This document shows, piece after piece, positions 1-16,106 of a DNA stretch of 64,000 bases. The stretch is from Benincasa hispida (Eukaryota; Streptophyta; Magnoliopsida; Cucurbitales; Cucurbitaceae). The notes beneath the pieces are model-generated. The model made no database searches and was not told the origin of the DNA. It saw only the letters and a program-made list of their open reading frames with translations. The stretch covers positions 10,191,264 through 10,255,263 of the forward strand of contig NC_052359.1 in the NCBI RefSeq assembly GCF_009727055.1, in the 5' to 3' direction. Both the position numbers and the translations under genes were made by a program. The first letter of the stretch is position 1. Each line of letters starts with the position of its first letter.

Positions 1-260
1 ATAATTTGAAAACTCCCCTTTTACCTAATTAAAACCTAAAACAACCCTATTTTTCTAATTAACCTGTTTTCTTCCCCTCTCAAATTTAATTTTTTTTTCC
101 TAATGGAGAAGGTCATAATTATAAATAGATCATAACATTTATGTAAATAATGAACTCATTAAACCACTTATAAGACAAAGAAGAGAACAAAAAGACATTC
201 GACTAAGGATGTAAAAATCCCATCTTCCAATACTATCATCGATTCTCCCTAAATAACTAA

Positions 261-357
261 GGCCCATCAATCAACCTATCCAGCCCAACGGCCCAAGTCC
301 ACTTCATTTTGTTCAGAAAAAAATAAAATAAATAAAATGAAAATTGTTAAACCCTAA
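261..357 (+). promoter_or_regulatory. Site II motifs plus telo-box upstream of PNO1
   Basis: Three site II type hexamers on the reverse strand (TGGGCC or TGGGCT, seen as GGCCCA at 261-266, AGCCCA at 282-287, GGCCCA at 290-295) lie within 35 bp. They are followed by an A/T-rich run and a telo-box AAACCCTAA at 349-357. In plants this pairing is well known from promoters and leaders of ribosomal-protein and ribosome-assembly genes expressed in dividing cells. The gene downstream is a ribosome-assembly factor, so sequence and function agree. The transcription start is not known; the telo-box is probably close to it. Confidence 0.7.
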
Positions 358-419
358 AGCCGCCTCATTCATTCCTTTACCCTCCATCTTCACAATCTTG
401 CCTTCTCTTCCTCTTACCA

Positions 420-649
420 GTTCAGTTAGCACCATTCCGCAGCCTCCTCCGTCGCTCTCGGTACCGCCGCCGCCGTCGCCGTCTCCACAACCCTTCTTCA
501 CGGACTTCCCTACCCCTGTCTCTTATACACATCTAGATGTGTATAAGAGACAGGTTCAGTTAGCACCATTCCGCAGCCTCCTCCGTCGCTCTCGGTACCG
601 CCGCCGCCGTCGCCGTCTCCACAACCCTTCTTCACGGACTTCCCTACCC
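420..649. other. Nextera junction artefact with false 96-bp duplication
   Basis: Positions 516-534 read CTGTCTCTTATACACATCT and 535-553 are its exact reverse complement. These are two Tn5 mosaic ends back to back, which is the junction adapter of Nextera mate-pair libraries. The 96 bp before it (420-515) are repeated exactly after it (554-649). A Tn5 insertion would leave only a 9-bp duplication and would carry a transposon between the ends, so this is a library or assembly artefact. The genuine sequence should contain one copy of the 96 bp and no adapter. The artefact lies in the 5' leader of the PNO1 gene and creates a false open frame containing the peptide VSYTHLDVYKRQ. Confidence 0.97.
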
Positions 650-1035
650 TCTCTTCGTCTTAGGTGTTCTCTTTATTTCCCTATCTTTCATTTTCAGCTT
701 TCATTGCTTACAATGGATGAACCACTGCAAGCTTTAATTCTATAGCAACTGATTTGAAAATCATTTGTCGCTTTTTCCAAATTTGAAATTGGATTATAGT
801 ATTTTGGAATTCGATAAGATACTCGTTTGTAGTTCATGGGTTATTTTACTCGAAATCTTTCTGACGTTCCCAGGAAGGGCGCTTCTGAAGTTTATTCTGA
901 TTATTTATGCCTTCAATTATGCTGCTCATCATGTTGATGGATTTATATATATGTGATCACATCTTATCTAGATTTTGTTGTTTAATTGTTGTTTTTTTGG
1001 GTGTTTTCAGTGTGAAAACGCAGCACAATTCCATA

Positions 1036-1710
1036 ATGCAGTCGATCGAAGCCTCCACTTCTATGGAAGTAGAAACAATTTCAACTCAAACAAAAAATGT
1101 AGTTAGCACATTGCCACCAAAACCACAGTTTGATCCTCTAAAGCCTCATGAGATGAATGATGGTCGAGTTCAGTTCCGAAAAGTCTCCGTTCCTCCACAT
1201 CGATATTCCCCTCTTAAGAAAGCATGGATGGATATTTATACCCCAATTTTTGACCAGATGAAAATTGACATCCGAATGAACCTCAAGGCCCGGAAAGTCG
1301 AGTTGAAAACCAGAGCAGACACACCTGACATCAGTAACTTGCAGAAGTGTGCAGATTTTGTTCATGGTTTCATGCTTGGTTTCGATGTGATTGATGCCAT
1401 TGCACTCTTACGGGTTGATGAACTCTATGTGGAATCTTTTGAGATTAAAGATGTTAAAACGCTACGAGGCGAGCACTTGTCTCGTGCCATAGGAAGATTG
1501 TCTGGTAAAGCTGGTAAGACAAAATTCGCCATCGAAAATGCCACGAAGACAAGAATAGTTATTGCAGACACCAAGATTCACATATTAGGATCCTTTGCAA
1601 ATATCAAGATTGCTAGGGATTCTCTTTGCAGCCTCATTTTAGGGTCTCCTGCTGGAAAAGTTTATTCAAAACTAAGGGCAGTCACAGCCAGATTGGCTGA
1701 AAGGTTTTGA
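1036..1710 (+). CDS. PNO1: RNA-binding protein PNO1 (pre-ribosome assembly factor)
   Basis: A 224-residue protein in one coding exon. PNO1 (partner of NOB1, also Dim2/Rrp20) is a KH-domain protein of the 90S and pre-40S particles. It binds the 3' end of 18S rRNA, and guides NOB1 cleavage and dimethylation; it acts in the nucleolus and on maturing small subunits. The C-terminal half matches the family closely: the helix before the KH fold (about residues 100-135), then LSRAIGRLSGKAGKTKF with the GxxG loop as GKAG at 157-160, then the conserved TRIVIADTKIHILGSF and a terminal LRAVTARLAERF. The first 45 residues are low in complexity, as usual. I chose the ATG at 1036 because the in-frame ATG at 907 lies upstream of a good 3' splice site (TTTTCAG, ending 1010), so a leader intron probably ends there; its donor may be AG|GTGTTC at 663/664. 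Length fits plant PNO1. The coding part is intact; only the leader is damaged by the adapter artefact. Confidence 0.93.
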   Translation: MQSIEASTSMEVETISTQTKNVVSTLPPKPQFDPLKPHEMNDGRVQFRKVSVPPHRYSPLKKAWMDIYTPIFDQMKIDIRMNLKARKVELKTRADTPDISNLQKCADFVHGFMLGFDVIDAIALLRVDELYVESFEIKDVKTLRGEHLSRAIGRLSGKAGKTKFAIENATKTRIVIADTKIHILGSFANIKIARDSLCSLILGSPAGKVYSKLRAVTARLAERF

Positions 1711-2840
1711 TCTTATAGTAATTCATGTGAGTTTCTCTTGATTAGTGATTTTTGCGTACACCAGTTGTTTGATGATGAGTGTAAAACTTTGTCGAAAAGC
1801 TTATGCATTGAAGTTTTGTCCGAGATACCGTTAATCAATCGATCGATTTTCTCAAACTGGGTATCAGGTGATTGGCCATTGCTGGTGTCGTTTTAGGTTC
1901 GTATGTTGCAAATGTGTTGATTGATTGGAGTGAACATTGATATCCATTTGGGTCTACTTTAAAAGTGTGCTTCATTTTATGAAAGAAAGAGGGGAGTTCA
2001 GCTTTTTCTGCATAACACAACTGGGTTTCAAGTTAGATTTTTCATTTAGTCATTTGGTTTGTTTATGGAAGTTAAAAAATGCAGATGATTCAAGGGGTTC
2101 GATTAATAATATTTTGGGCTTACTGTGTTGCAAGAAGGTGGATGCAGTTGGAGCTATTTGTGGACTGACTTTTTCTTAGGCATGGGAAAAATGGTTAGAA
2201 ATAGCACTCCAAATTTTTATTTTTCAAAACTAGCGACCTTTTTACTAGTTTTGGGCCCTTTTGTCTATCGCTGGTGAGATCAACCACCAATTTTAAAAAA
2301 TTATTTTTTTAATTATTGATTGTTTTGGGCCTTATGCTATTTTTTTCAACTATTATATAATTTTTCCAATTTTTATACTAAATCATATATATTTTTAAAT
2401 TTTTTACAAATTCAGTCATCTTTAAAATATTTACAAAACTTTTCAAATCCTCATTCCAATGTCTGTTACCATAACTATATGAATTTCTAAATTTCTAAAT
2501 TTTCAAATAAATTTACTAGTTATCCAAACAATTTTCAAGTGATTAATGTGTGATTTTTAAAATTTGAGAAAAAATCAAATTTTGCAAAAAAAATAAGTAA
2601 GATAGGAGAAATATATAGAACCTTAATTTGTTCGAGACATAAATTGGGATTTGAAAAATTATATAATTGTTTAATATAATATTTGGTAAAGATAATTGAA
2701 TTAAGAGAAAAATTGAAAATATATAAAATTTGGTATAAGATTTAGAAAGGTTACAATCTTTTAACTAAATTGTCCGATATTGATCGAAAAAAACTAGTTT
2801 AACGAGTTTCAAAAAACAAAGTGAAAACGTTAGCCCAAAA

Positions 2841-2920
2841 AAAATAATAAAAATTTCTCAAATTTACTAGTTCCATAATAAAAATAATAAAAATTTCTCA
2901 AATTTACTAGTTCCAATAGA
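2841..2920. repeat. 40-bp tandem duplication
   Basis: Two units of 40 bp start at 2841 and 2881, each beginning AAAATAATAAAAATTTCTCA. They are identical for the first 34 bases and then diverge. Confidence 0.9.
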
Positions 2921-3135
2921 AGCCAAATCTGGCACAAAATCAAATTTAGTCAATGTACAAGATTGCATTGTTTAAATCTTCCTAAACTCAAAATATGCAC
3001 AAAAAAACCCAAGTCTAGCGTTGCTTTTTTTCTCCCCTCTAATTCTCACCATTCTACTTCCGACTTATATTTTATATTTTATTAAATGCACCTATTTTTT
3101 TCACAGCTCTTCCATCGAAAACTTTTAAGAGGACA

Positions 3136-3180
3136 AATATGCAAGTTTAATTTAAAGAATGTAAATTAAACTTGCATATT
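3136..3180. repeat. Perfect 19-bp inverted repeat (hairpin)
   Basis: Arms 3136-3154 and 3162-3180 are exact reverse complements, with a 7-base loop AAGAATG. The stem is A/T-rich with a GCAAG core. It could be a very small inverted-repeat element or a chance palindrome extended by replication slippage. No coding context. Confidence 0.85.
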
Positions 3181-3740
3181 ATATCTCATATCATTTAAGC
3201 CTATGAATCTTTAGAATTGGTTAGCCGCTTAATATATTATATTTCATATCGTTCTACCCATCTTTTATATTGTCTTCTTTGTTCTGGTTTAGAATACAAA
3301 TTTTTTAATAGACGAGATTTTACGAAAAAATTCTTCATATTCGTAAGAACAATTTATTTTTAATTTTTTTTTTTTTTATGTGAAATTGACGTAACATGTG
3401 AGAAACCACTATTTAAAAATTAATAATTTGATTGATTTAAATATTGGAATAAAAATTGGAGGGCAAGAGTGTAAAATACTAAAACATGGAGCTAATAAGA
3501 AGTAAATTCAAAACTCAAGGATTAAAAAACAGGATAATATTCTTAAACTTGGGAAAAAATTAAACTCTAAATTTAGTGCATTTTGAAAGCTAGAACTAAA
3601 AGAAAAATAAACTCAAAACATTAGGACAAAAATGGTATTTTCCCCTTATTGTTATTAACTGTTTTGCTAGAACAAAAAACTGTTATTACCTAAAGCATTG
3701 TTTGAGTTATCTGTGTTCCTTAAAATGGCAAAAGCCTGTG

Positions 3741-3749
3741 TTATAAAAT
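3741..3749 (+). promoter_or_regulatory. Probable TATA box of subtilase gene A
   Basis: TTATAAAAT lies about 40-48 bp before the start codon at 3789. This predicts a transcription start near 3770 and a very short leader. A similar box precedes the partner gene. Confidence 0.5.
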
Positions 3750-3788
3750 GCAAAATGTTTAGTACAAATCATTAATCAAACAAAAGCC

Positions 3789-8616
<4,828 letters not shown>

Positions 8617-8836
8617 TTTTCACACTTTTTTTAAAGTCATTTCAATATATATAAAATATTATTAAATTCACCTTAATCCATCTATTTAAAATTTTAGATC
8701 GATTAGCGATTTAAGACATACTTTCTATTTGATTATTTATAACTAAGTTTTTTTTTTTAAAATAAAAAAAGCTATAAAATTATAAATAATTGTCGGATGT
8801 GAATTTTCTAAAATTTATTAGAACTATAAATTTATG

Positions 8837-9069
8837 AGAAATTTTTGCATATAGAAAAAAATATCAAACTATTTACAGAAATAACAAAAAAGACATTGAT
8901 AGACACTGTTCAATCAGCATTTATCAATGATAGACTTCTATTAGTTTCTATTATGGATAGATATTGATAGACTTTTATTAGCCTCTATCAACCTCTATCA
9001 AAGAAGATTAAAATTTTACTATTTTATGTAAATAGTTTTACTGATTTTTCTATTTTTGAAAATCTCTCT
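8837..9069. repeat. Fold-back element, GATAG-core family, copy 1
   Basis: The left end (GAGAAATTTTTGCATATAG, then AAACTATTTACAGAAAT) is roughly the reverse complement of the right end (GTAAATAGTTTT, then TATTTTTGAAAATCTC). The core repeats GATAGACTTCTATTAG-like words. Probably a decayed miniature inverted-repeat transposon. Confidence 0.6.
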
Positions 9070-9696
9070 AAATTTATTGGATAATTATTTTAAATGATAA
9101 AATTGTTGAAAATATTTTTAAATATAGCAAAATGTCAATAAATAGTGATAGACTACTATCATCTACCACCGATAAACATCTATTAGTGTCTATGACTAAT
9201 ATTTTTTTATATTTGCAAATAAATTAACTCATTTTCCTATATTTGAAAACAATCATATTTAATTTTATCATACTTTAATTTTAAAGTAAAGTAAATTTAT
9301 ACCTCTACAAGTTGTATTTCTTAGAATCTCGAACTAACAATTGTATTAATTTAAACTTAAACTTTCATTCAAGATTCTTCAAGAAAATTGATCTAGCTCA
9401 TTTGAGTACATCAGAGGTTATCTTGTTCACAAAACAACTATTATGAACAAAAAAAAAAAAAAAAAAACAAAGAGAGTATAGTTCAACTAGCATCGCTGTG
9501 TGTTAGTGATTACAAAGTCGCTTATTCAAATTCATTAGTCCCTATTGTATTAAGAAGAAAAAAAAATCCAAACCTAACAATACCCCGAATGTAAACTTTA
9601 GATATCAAGTCTTCCTACCAACCCTCATTCCAATTTTTGTAGGGATGCTTTTGAGTAAATTATTTATTTAGACTCTTCAATAAAGATTTTTTTTTT

Positions 9697-9881
9697 GGAA
9701 ATTTTTCACAAATAAAAAAGGTCAAACTATTTACAGAAATAGGAAAAAAAAATATTGATAGACATTATAGACTATTTATCAGCGTAGTCTTATTTTTGAA
9801 CCAGCCTTTATCAAAGAAGATTAAAATTTTACTGTTTTGTGTAAATAGTTTTTCTTATTTTTCTATTTTTGAGGATCTCCT
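9697..9881. repeat. Fold-back element, GATAG-core family, copy 2
   Basis: Same ends as the copy at 8837-9069 (GGAAATTTTTCACAAATA and TTTTTGAGGATCTCC) and the shared inner block GAAGATTAAAATTTTACTGT. The core is shorter and more diverged. Confidence 0.6.
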
Positions 9882-10426
9882 TTTTTTTTTCTTTCTTTAT
9901 TTTTAAAAACAACATTATCTTAAATGATTATTAAAGAAATCTAAAACAAGTGTTCTCTTCATTTTTTGAATCGAGGGCATTATATCAATCAAAAATAGGG
10001 AGAAAGAAAAAATCAATTTTATAATATTTTTTTTTCAATATATGGGACAGAAAAATTAAATCACTGACTTCAAGATTGATAGTATAAGCATTATGCAGAT
10101 TTTGACAATTTTCATAAAGTAGGTAAACAAATGTTTATGAATATTTATTTCTATTATGTTTAATGAGTGAGGGCATAAACATATTTTTACGTCTAAGTTT
10201 TTTCTAGCATCACAATCATCATCAAAATGGTCCAAAAAAACTATATTTTTTTCAAATGGGTGTTTTTTTCAAAATATATATATTTAGAGGCTATTGTTTA
10301 CGATAACCTAAAAAACATGCTCACTCTAACCTAATGAAATGTGTGACAATTTATGAAATACTTTAACTTCGTGCGAGGAATCACAATTTTATCAGGGATC
10401 TTTTAAATATAAAAAATATTTAAAAA

Positions 10427-10500
10427 TATCTACACTTTATAGTAAAAAGTTCTAAAAGTATAAATATTTTTTGAATTTTTTTACTATAAAGTGTAAATAT
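10427..10500. repeat. Hairpin with about 20-bp arms
   Basis: ATATCTACACTTTATAGTAA near 10427 pairs with TTACTATAAAGTGTAAATAT ending at 10500, with one mismatch in the arm, around an A/T-rich spacer of about 30 bases. Confidence 0.75.
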
Positions 10501-12218
10501 TTTTTGGATTCTTCTATTTATAATAATTTTTCATTTTATTACTGAAAACAAGTTGAATCAACATAGATTCAAAATTTTTCTCTTTTAGAGATATTCAAAC
10601 TTTTTGTTCAATGGAATGAGAGTATGAGGGGGAGAAGAAACTTTTTTTAAAAAATTCACTGTGTTCTAAAACAATTAAAAAAAAAGTCATAAATGTACAT
10701 AAAAGAGTTCCAAAATAGTCTTTTTTCCAAATGTGTCCATTCATCCAAAACCAAAACGTGAAAAGGGCTATTTCTTGGTTAATTGTTAGAAGTAGCGCAA
10801 AAAAAAAAAATCTTTCATAAATAGAACCATTTTGACCAATTGTTTTAATAGCACGTCGTGGTGCTATTTCAACCAAGATCGATATCAAGACTAAAATAAA
10901 AACTTTTACAAGTGGCATGTTTGATGAACTGTCAATTTCGTGTTTGATAAAAATTATAGCCAAGATAGAATCCAAGACCGGGATGAAGACTATGATAAGA
11001 CTTATGGAATATAAGTTTTTAAGATTTTGTTGGTTTGATTTTCTAAATGAAGTTTGAAAGTATTATTTAGAGATTTTAGGAGTTTAAAAAATTGGCCAAA
11101 AGCTAAATGTGAGATTTTTTTTTTTTTTTTGATATATTTTTTGAATCTCCTATCAACATCTGAGGACCAAGTTTGAGAATAAGAAAAATGTTGGAAATGA
11201 CTCTTGGGCTTAAGCCCATAACAAAAGTTTAAAGAAGTAGGAGAATGTTTTCCTACGTCGGAAAATTAAGCAATGCCTAAAAGACATAAATACTAAGACA
11301 TGCTAGAGGTAACTCGAAAGTGTGATAGTGATGGAAGTATAACTCTTTCACCTCATTTACGTATTGTTGCTAGTGTTTGACTGGTGGGATGGGTAGGGTT
11401 GGGTAATTGTTGGCTTGTGCCAAAAAGAAATATTTTTATTACATATCCATTTAATTTTTTAATCTAAAAATTAAATGTTGTAATATTAAATGAGTTTCAG
11501 TTTCACTATAATGTGACTGTTTTTTCTTCCTCTTATGTTCATTTTTCTTCTCCGTCAACCATAGTCGTTTCTTCCCCTTATGTTTGTTTCTCTTCTACTT
11601 CAACTCTAACCGCTTCATATGCTTATTCTTCATAAACCAAGACATCAATTTGTAATGAAACATTGTTTTCTAGTATTGTTTTCTATATTGGGCTTTCTCC
11701 TTTTTCCTCAATTTCAATCCATCTTTCGACAAATTCACACCTGAAATCGGATGTTGTATTAACCTTGGGGAGCAATCGACACAGCGATTGACACCGAAGC
11801 GCGCCGTAATTGCTTTCAGGGCAATAGTTCCTCCACGACGCAGCAACTCTTCGACATTTGTATTTTACAAAAAAAAAATAGAAGAGAATAATTCATCTCT
11901 CCTTCCTAAACAAAAATTGACCATAGAGGACTACAAGAACACAAGGCCAAAATTTTCATTTATTTTTTCTCTTCATTTTTGTTAAATCCCAATCGTCATC
12001 CTAATCCATATTCCATTGAAAAGCCTAAAATTTAGTGATTCGAAATGTGGTATTAAAAGAAGTTAAAAAAATTTATTTTATTCTGAATATCGATCCATAT
12101 CGATATGCATCAAAATGAGCCATTAAAACAATTCATCGAAAAGAATGTTATTTGTGAAATATGGAAAACTTTTTATGCTATTACCACAATTAACCCTATT
12201 ACTTACCAATAAACTAAC

Positions 12219-15200
12219 CTATTCCCCTAAATTCACAACAATTTGGCTCCTAACATGGTGTTTGCCATCAGACCATGCTAATTTCCCAAAAACATAACCA
12301 TTTTGGTTGCCCTTTCCAGTGCTATGCAACAAAACCTTGAAGCTTTTCTCTTCATCAATGGCAGTAAAATGCAATGTACTTGGCTCAACCATGATAGAAA
12401 CTTCCAATGGCGCCTTCACTCGAGCAACATACGTCCCTGGACTTCCCACATTCTTCACTTTTCGATTGATCGTCACATGGCCCGTTTTCAGACCTGTTAC
12501 TGAGATCGAAGGGTAATTCAAATCCGTCACTTTGAACGATCTATCGCAAACAAAGATCTTCTTCGATATTCTTTTGATTTGTGTTGCATTGTAGCCTCGA
12601 GCACACAAGAAATTGAGGTAATCGTCGATTGTAATGTCGTAAACGAGCCCTGGGTCCATTGCACTGTTTGGATTAACATGTCCGGCACCGTATGCCAATG
12701 GAGTTGCTTTGAGTCCGGTGGAGTCTAAAATTGGATGTAAACTGTTGTCTCTTGTTTTGGCTACAGAGATGAAATTGATTGAAAATTGTTTAGATTACAG
12801 AAATAATATCTAGGCTATAGACTTGCTTTTATGTTTTTTTATTTGATTGTATGATTGAACGAACCTGTTGTCATGATTGCAGATTTAATGGCGGCCGGAC
12901 TCCATTTGGGATTTAGGGTTTTGAGAAGGCCTACAATGCCAGCAACATGGGGGCAGGCCATGGATGTGCCAGAATCTACATTGAAAGGAGCTTGACGATC
13001 GTCTAATGGTAGTTTTGTTAATGGTACTCCATTGGGGTAAGCCGCCATTATATTTACACCTGGTGCTGTTATATCAGGCTGATAAAACTCAACTTATTAA
13101 TATGATTATATTGAACATGGTTGTCTTCTTTAAAATTAACTTGGATTTGAACTCAATAATTTTTAGTTGAAACATCATTTCATAACACATTGAGAAGAAG
13201 AAAACCTTAAGGATTGACTCTTCTATTGTATTGGGGCCTCTTGATGAGAAATCAGCCATTACTGGGGATGGTTTGATTTCCAGTTCTGTCATCACGGAAC
13301 TGATGTAAGCCATGGGTGTCCTGATCAAAGTAGTTGTTATTATGACTTTGAACTTGTAGAAGACAATATATTTATGAACAATCTCGAGAAGTGATAAGGA
13401 AACATAGGGCAATACTTTGTAGAATTGATGTATTGGAAGATGGATATGCTGTCATTGTAGGTTATATGGGAAGCTGGGAGGATGTGTAGATCAGTTAAAA
13501 TTGCATTCCCACTTTCCTCATCGTTAACCAAAATCATTCCAGCAGCCCCTGCCTTGGCAGCTACATAGCCCTTAGACACTCTTGGAAGACCCCCTCGAAG
13601 GCAAACCACGATCTTCCCTGTTAACTTTTCGGGATCAAGCGATCCCTCCTCACAAACTTCCCTGCAATAACTCATTTGAAGTTTGTTTGGTGCATTGTTT
13701 AATTATTCATTCATATTTTCTTTCATATCTTGGGAAAAGGAATCGACTAAATATATATACTCACGCATCGCTATTGGAGACATTGTTGGCTTTTGCATCC
13801 ACGGCATTGATTAAAGGGTATAACTTGTTAAATGGCAGTGCCTTAGAAGAAAAGCTTGTACCCTGGTTTTGGCAATTTAGAGATAATTTAAGATAAAAGA
13901 ATATTGTTCATATTAAGTTTTTCTACTTTTGAATGCATTGAGTATGAGTTACCTTGAATTTCTTCTTGTTTCCCAGGACCACAAAATTGGTGAAATCTCT
14001 ATCGATGGTACTAGCACCAACGGTTAGAATCCATGGCGACACATTTGATACAGTCCCAGGAGTTGGTCCGACGTTTCCAGCCGAGCAAACAACAACAATA
14101 CCTCGCTCAACTGCATGGAAAGCTCCTACAGAGAGTGCATCACTAAAAAACTCTTTGGGCTCTGCACCGACAGAAATCGAGATGACATCAACACCATCGT
14201 CAATTGCAGCTTCAAAGGCAGCTAAGGTATTTGGGTCCAAACACTCGCTGGCTTCTGCTGGCCAACAAACCTTGTAGGACGCAACACGGGCTCGAGGGGA
14301 GCCACCTTTGATAGTTCCATTGCCCATTCCCAAAACATTAGCTCCAGAGACAAAATTGCCACCAGCTATGGATAAAGTGTGGGTTCCATGGCCTACATTG
14401 TCTTTTGAAGAATTGAAGGTAACACTAAGTTCACCATAGCCTAAGTTGAAGAATCTTGCTCCAATCAATTTTCTGCATTGAGGGTAGCTATTTTGAATTT
14501 ATTACCATAATAGAAAGGGAAAAAACAGAGAGAGGAAATGAATCTCTTGACCTGTTACAATGGAACTTGGGGTCACTTTGACAAGTTCCCTTCCACCTTG
14601 AGGGGATAGGCCCATACCCTTCATCACTAAAGCTCTTAGATTCTGGCCAAACACCTATATCCCAATTACACGAACAATGTTAAAGAAAAAGATAACCACA
14701 AAAGGGGTTTAAAAAGGTGGCCTTTCTCCCAAGAGTTGGAAGTTCGATCCCCCACCTCCGCAGTTGTTGTATTAAAGGAAAATGGGGTTCAAGAAGAGAG
14801 TAGAAGAAACCTGTGTCGAAATTAGCTATGATTATATCATCACCAAATCTTGCAACATTCCAGATGTAGTTGGAAGGAATTTCTTCATGTTTTTCTATTC
14901 CAAGAAATTTCCATGATCGTGTTGTATGCAATTTTCTTGCTTGACTTTCGAAAACCGAAACAACATTTGGAAATTCTGCCATGTGTTTGTACTACAACAT
15001 CAATCTTGAGTTTCTTTGAACAAAGATACACCATATTTTACTTGTTTAGAAATGTATGAACAATTTACTTGCAAGATCTGCAGCTTGCTTTTCATCAAGC
15101 ATGGCAGCAAAGCCATTGATGTGTTTGTTGTATGAGTACAAAATAGCTTCTTTGGCTATCATTTTGCTGCAGATTGATTCAAGAAAGACAAAATAAAATG

Positions 15201-15551
15201 ATGAGGTTGAACGATGCAAACTCATCCAAGAAAGAACTAAAGAATCTATGATTTGAATGATGTTCACCTTCCCAACACCGATCCCAATAAATCATAATGA
15301 GATACTGTTGCACGTCGATGATCTAACGATGAAGCACTCAAACCGTGAGAATGCGACCCCAAATAAACGATGTAAGGCTACACGACAAAAAGGAATCTCT
15401 ATGCATCAAAAAAATGAGTCTACCAAATAGGAAACAAAATAATGATATAAAGGAAGAGATTGCTTGCCTTTTTGTTGGCAATGGTGCAGGTTTGAAACAA
15501 AGTGAGAAGAAGAAATATCGAAAGGATTGAAGAAAGGTTGAAGGCATCCAT
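12219..15551 (-). CDS. Subtilisin-like protease, SBT5.3/AIR3-like (gene B)
   Basis: Reverse-strand paralogue of gene A. Exons in coding order: 15551-15468, 15377-15268, 15166-15069, 14975-14811, 14654-14552, 14472-13953, 13862-13765, 13661-13416, 13320-13206, 13078-12865, 12760-12219. They join to 764 residues. Nine of eleven exon lengths equal those of gene A; exon 5 is 6 bp and exon 11 is 3 bp shorter. Signal peptide about 1-25, I9 propeptide, catalytic Asp151 (NFDTG), His215 (GHGTHT), Asn320 (SAGNVGP), Ser552 ([11 protein letters not shown]), PA domain, Fn3-like tail. All catalytic residues and frames are intact. Identity to gene A over the last 160 residues is about 80 percent, counted by eye. 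The first intron (15467-15378, 90 bp) has a GC donor, AAG|GCAAGC, close to the GC-AG consensus. No in-frame GT donor gives the conserved PYIVYLG start of exon 2, so GC is well supported. Introns are much shorter than in gene A and contain no MITE. Confidence 0.92.
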
Positions 15552-15605
15552 GATTTTTGTTTGAAACATTTCAAAATTTTGTCATTTCACAATGTAGCAT
15601 CATTG

Positions 15606-15613
15606 TATTTATA
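15606..15613 (-). promoter_or_regulatory. Probable TATA box of subtilase gene B
   Basis: On the reverse strand CTATAAATA lies 55-62 bp before the start codon at 15551, placing the transcription start near 15580. Confidence 0.5.
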
Positions 15614-15619
15614 GTGTCC

Positions 15620-16106
15620 AATTTAAGATGTAAAATTAAACATCGACTTGTTTCTTTTGCCCGTAATAAGTAAAAAGGTTGTCTTTTGTTTTGTTTTTTT
15701 TTTTTTTTTTTTTACCATTTTAAGGCAATACAGATAACACAAATTGTTAAGCTCATTACGACTGTTTTATTTTTCTATATTATGAAAATAAAATACCAAA
15801 ATAAAGTTATTTGATAACTACATTTTAAAGTTTTGTGTATCATTATACTTTTGTGTATCATTATACCAATGTGATGTTAGATAAAAAGAAAGAACGAGAA
15901 ACAATCATCAGACACGACACTATTTTTCTTTAATAAAAATATGATATTAGAAACAACAAACAACAAACGTTGGCGTTACCAATTAAGTTCATAGTAAATG
16001 CCACATTTAAATTCATTAGGAATGACGCTTTAAAGTATGGATTATTAGCGACTTTATCCCTCCTATCCATGTTTGTATCTTATGGTTGATATTGTAAATG
16101 TTTTCA
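15620..16106. other. Upstream flank of subtilase gene B
   Basis: A/T-rich sequence with a T-run at 15692-15713 and a short tandem duplication near 15833-15868 (TTTTGTGTATCATTATA twice). It probably includes the promoter of gene B. No other feature seen. Confidence 0.4.

Larger units (their letters stand above)
1711..3700. other. PNO1 3' region and AT-rich intergenic sequence
   Basis: The first 450 bp or so are probably the PNO1 3' UTR and flank. The rest is A/T-rich with no coding signal. It contains a 40-bp tandem duplication (2841-2920), a perfect 19-bp hairpin (3136-3180), and near 3480-3650 sequence like one arm of the long fold-backs found further right. Confidence 0.6.
8617..12218. other. 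Intergenic space between convergent subtilase genes
   Basis: A/T-rich sequence shared by the two 3' ends. It holds fold-back elements with GATAG-type cores (8837-9069, 9697-9881, a weaker one at 9105-9250), a hairpin at 10427-10500, homopolymer runs, and unassigned sequence at 10.6-12.0 kb. No coding signal beyond chance frames. Confidence 0.6.

Noticed and set aside
344..745. Open frame of 133 codons upstream of PNO1
   Set aside because: It runs through the adapter junction and both false copies of the 96-bp segment; the product contains the adapter peptide and no conserved domain.
907..1035. Longer PNO1 start at 907
   Set aside because: This stretch lies upstream of a good 3' splice site ending at 1010 and encodes hydrophobic residues not expected in PNO1.
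10595..10975. Reverse-strand frame of 126 codons between the subtilases
   Set aside because: Phe/Ile/Leu-rich translation of A/T-rich DNA with homopolymers; no motif and no codon structure.
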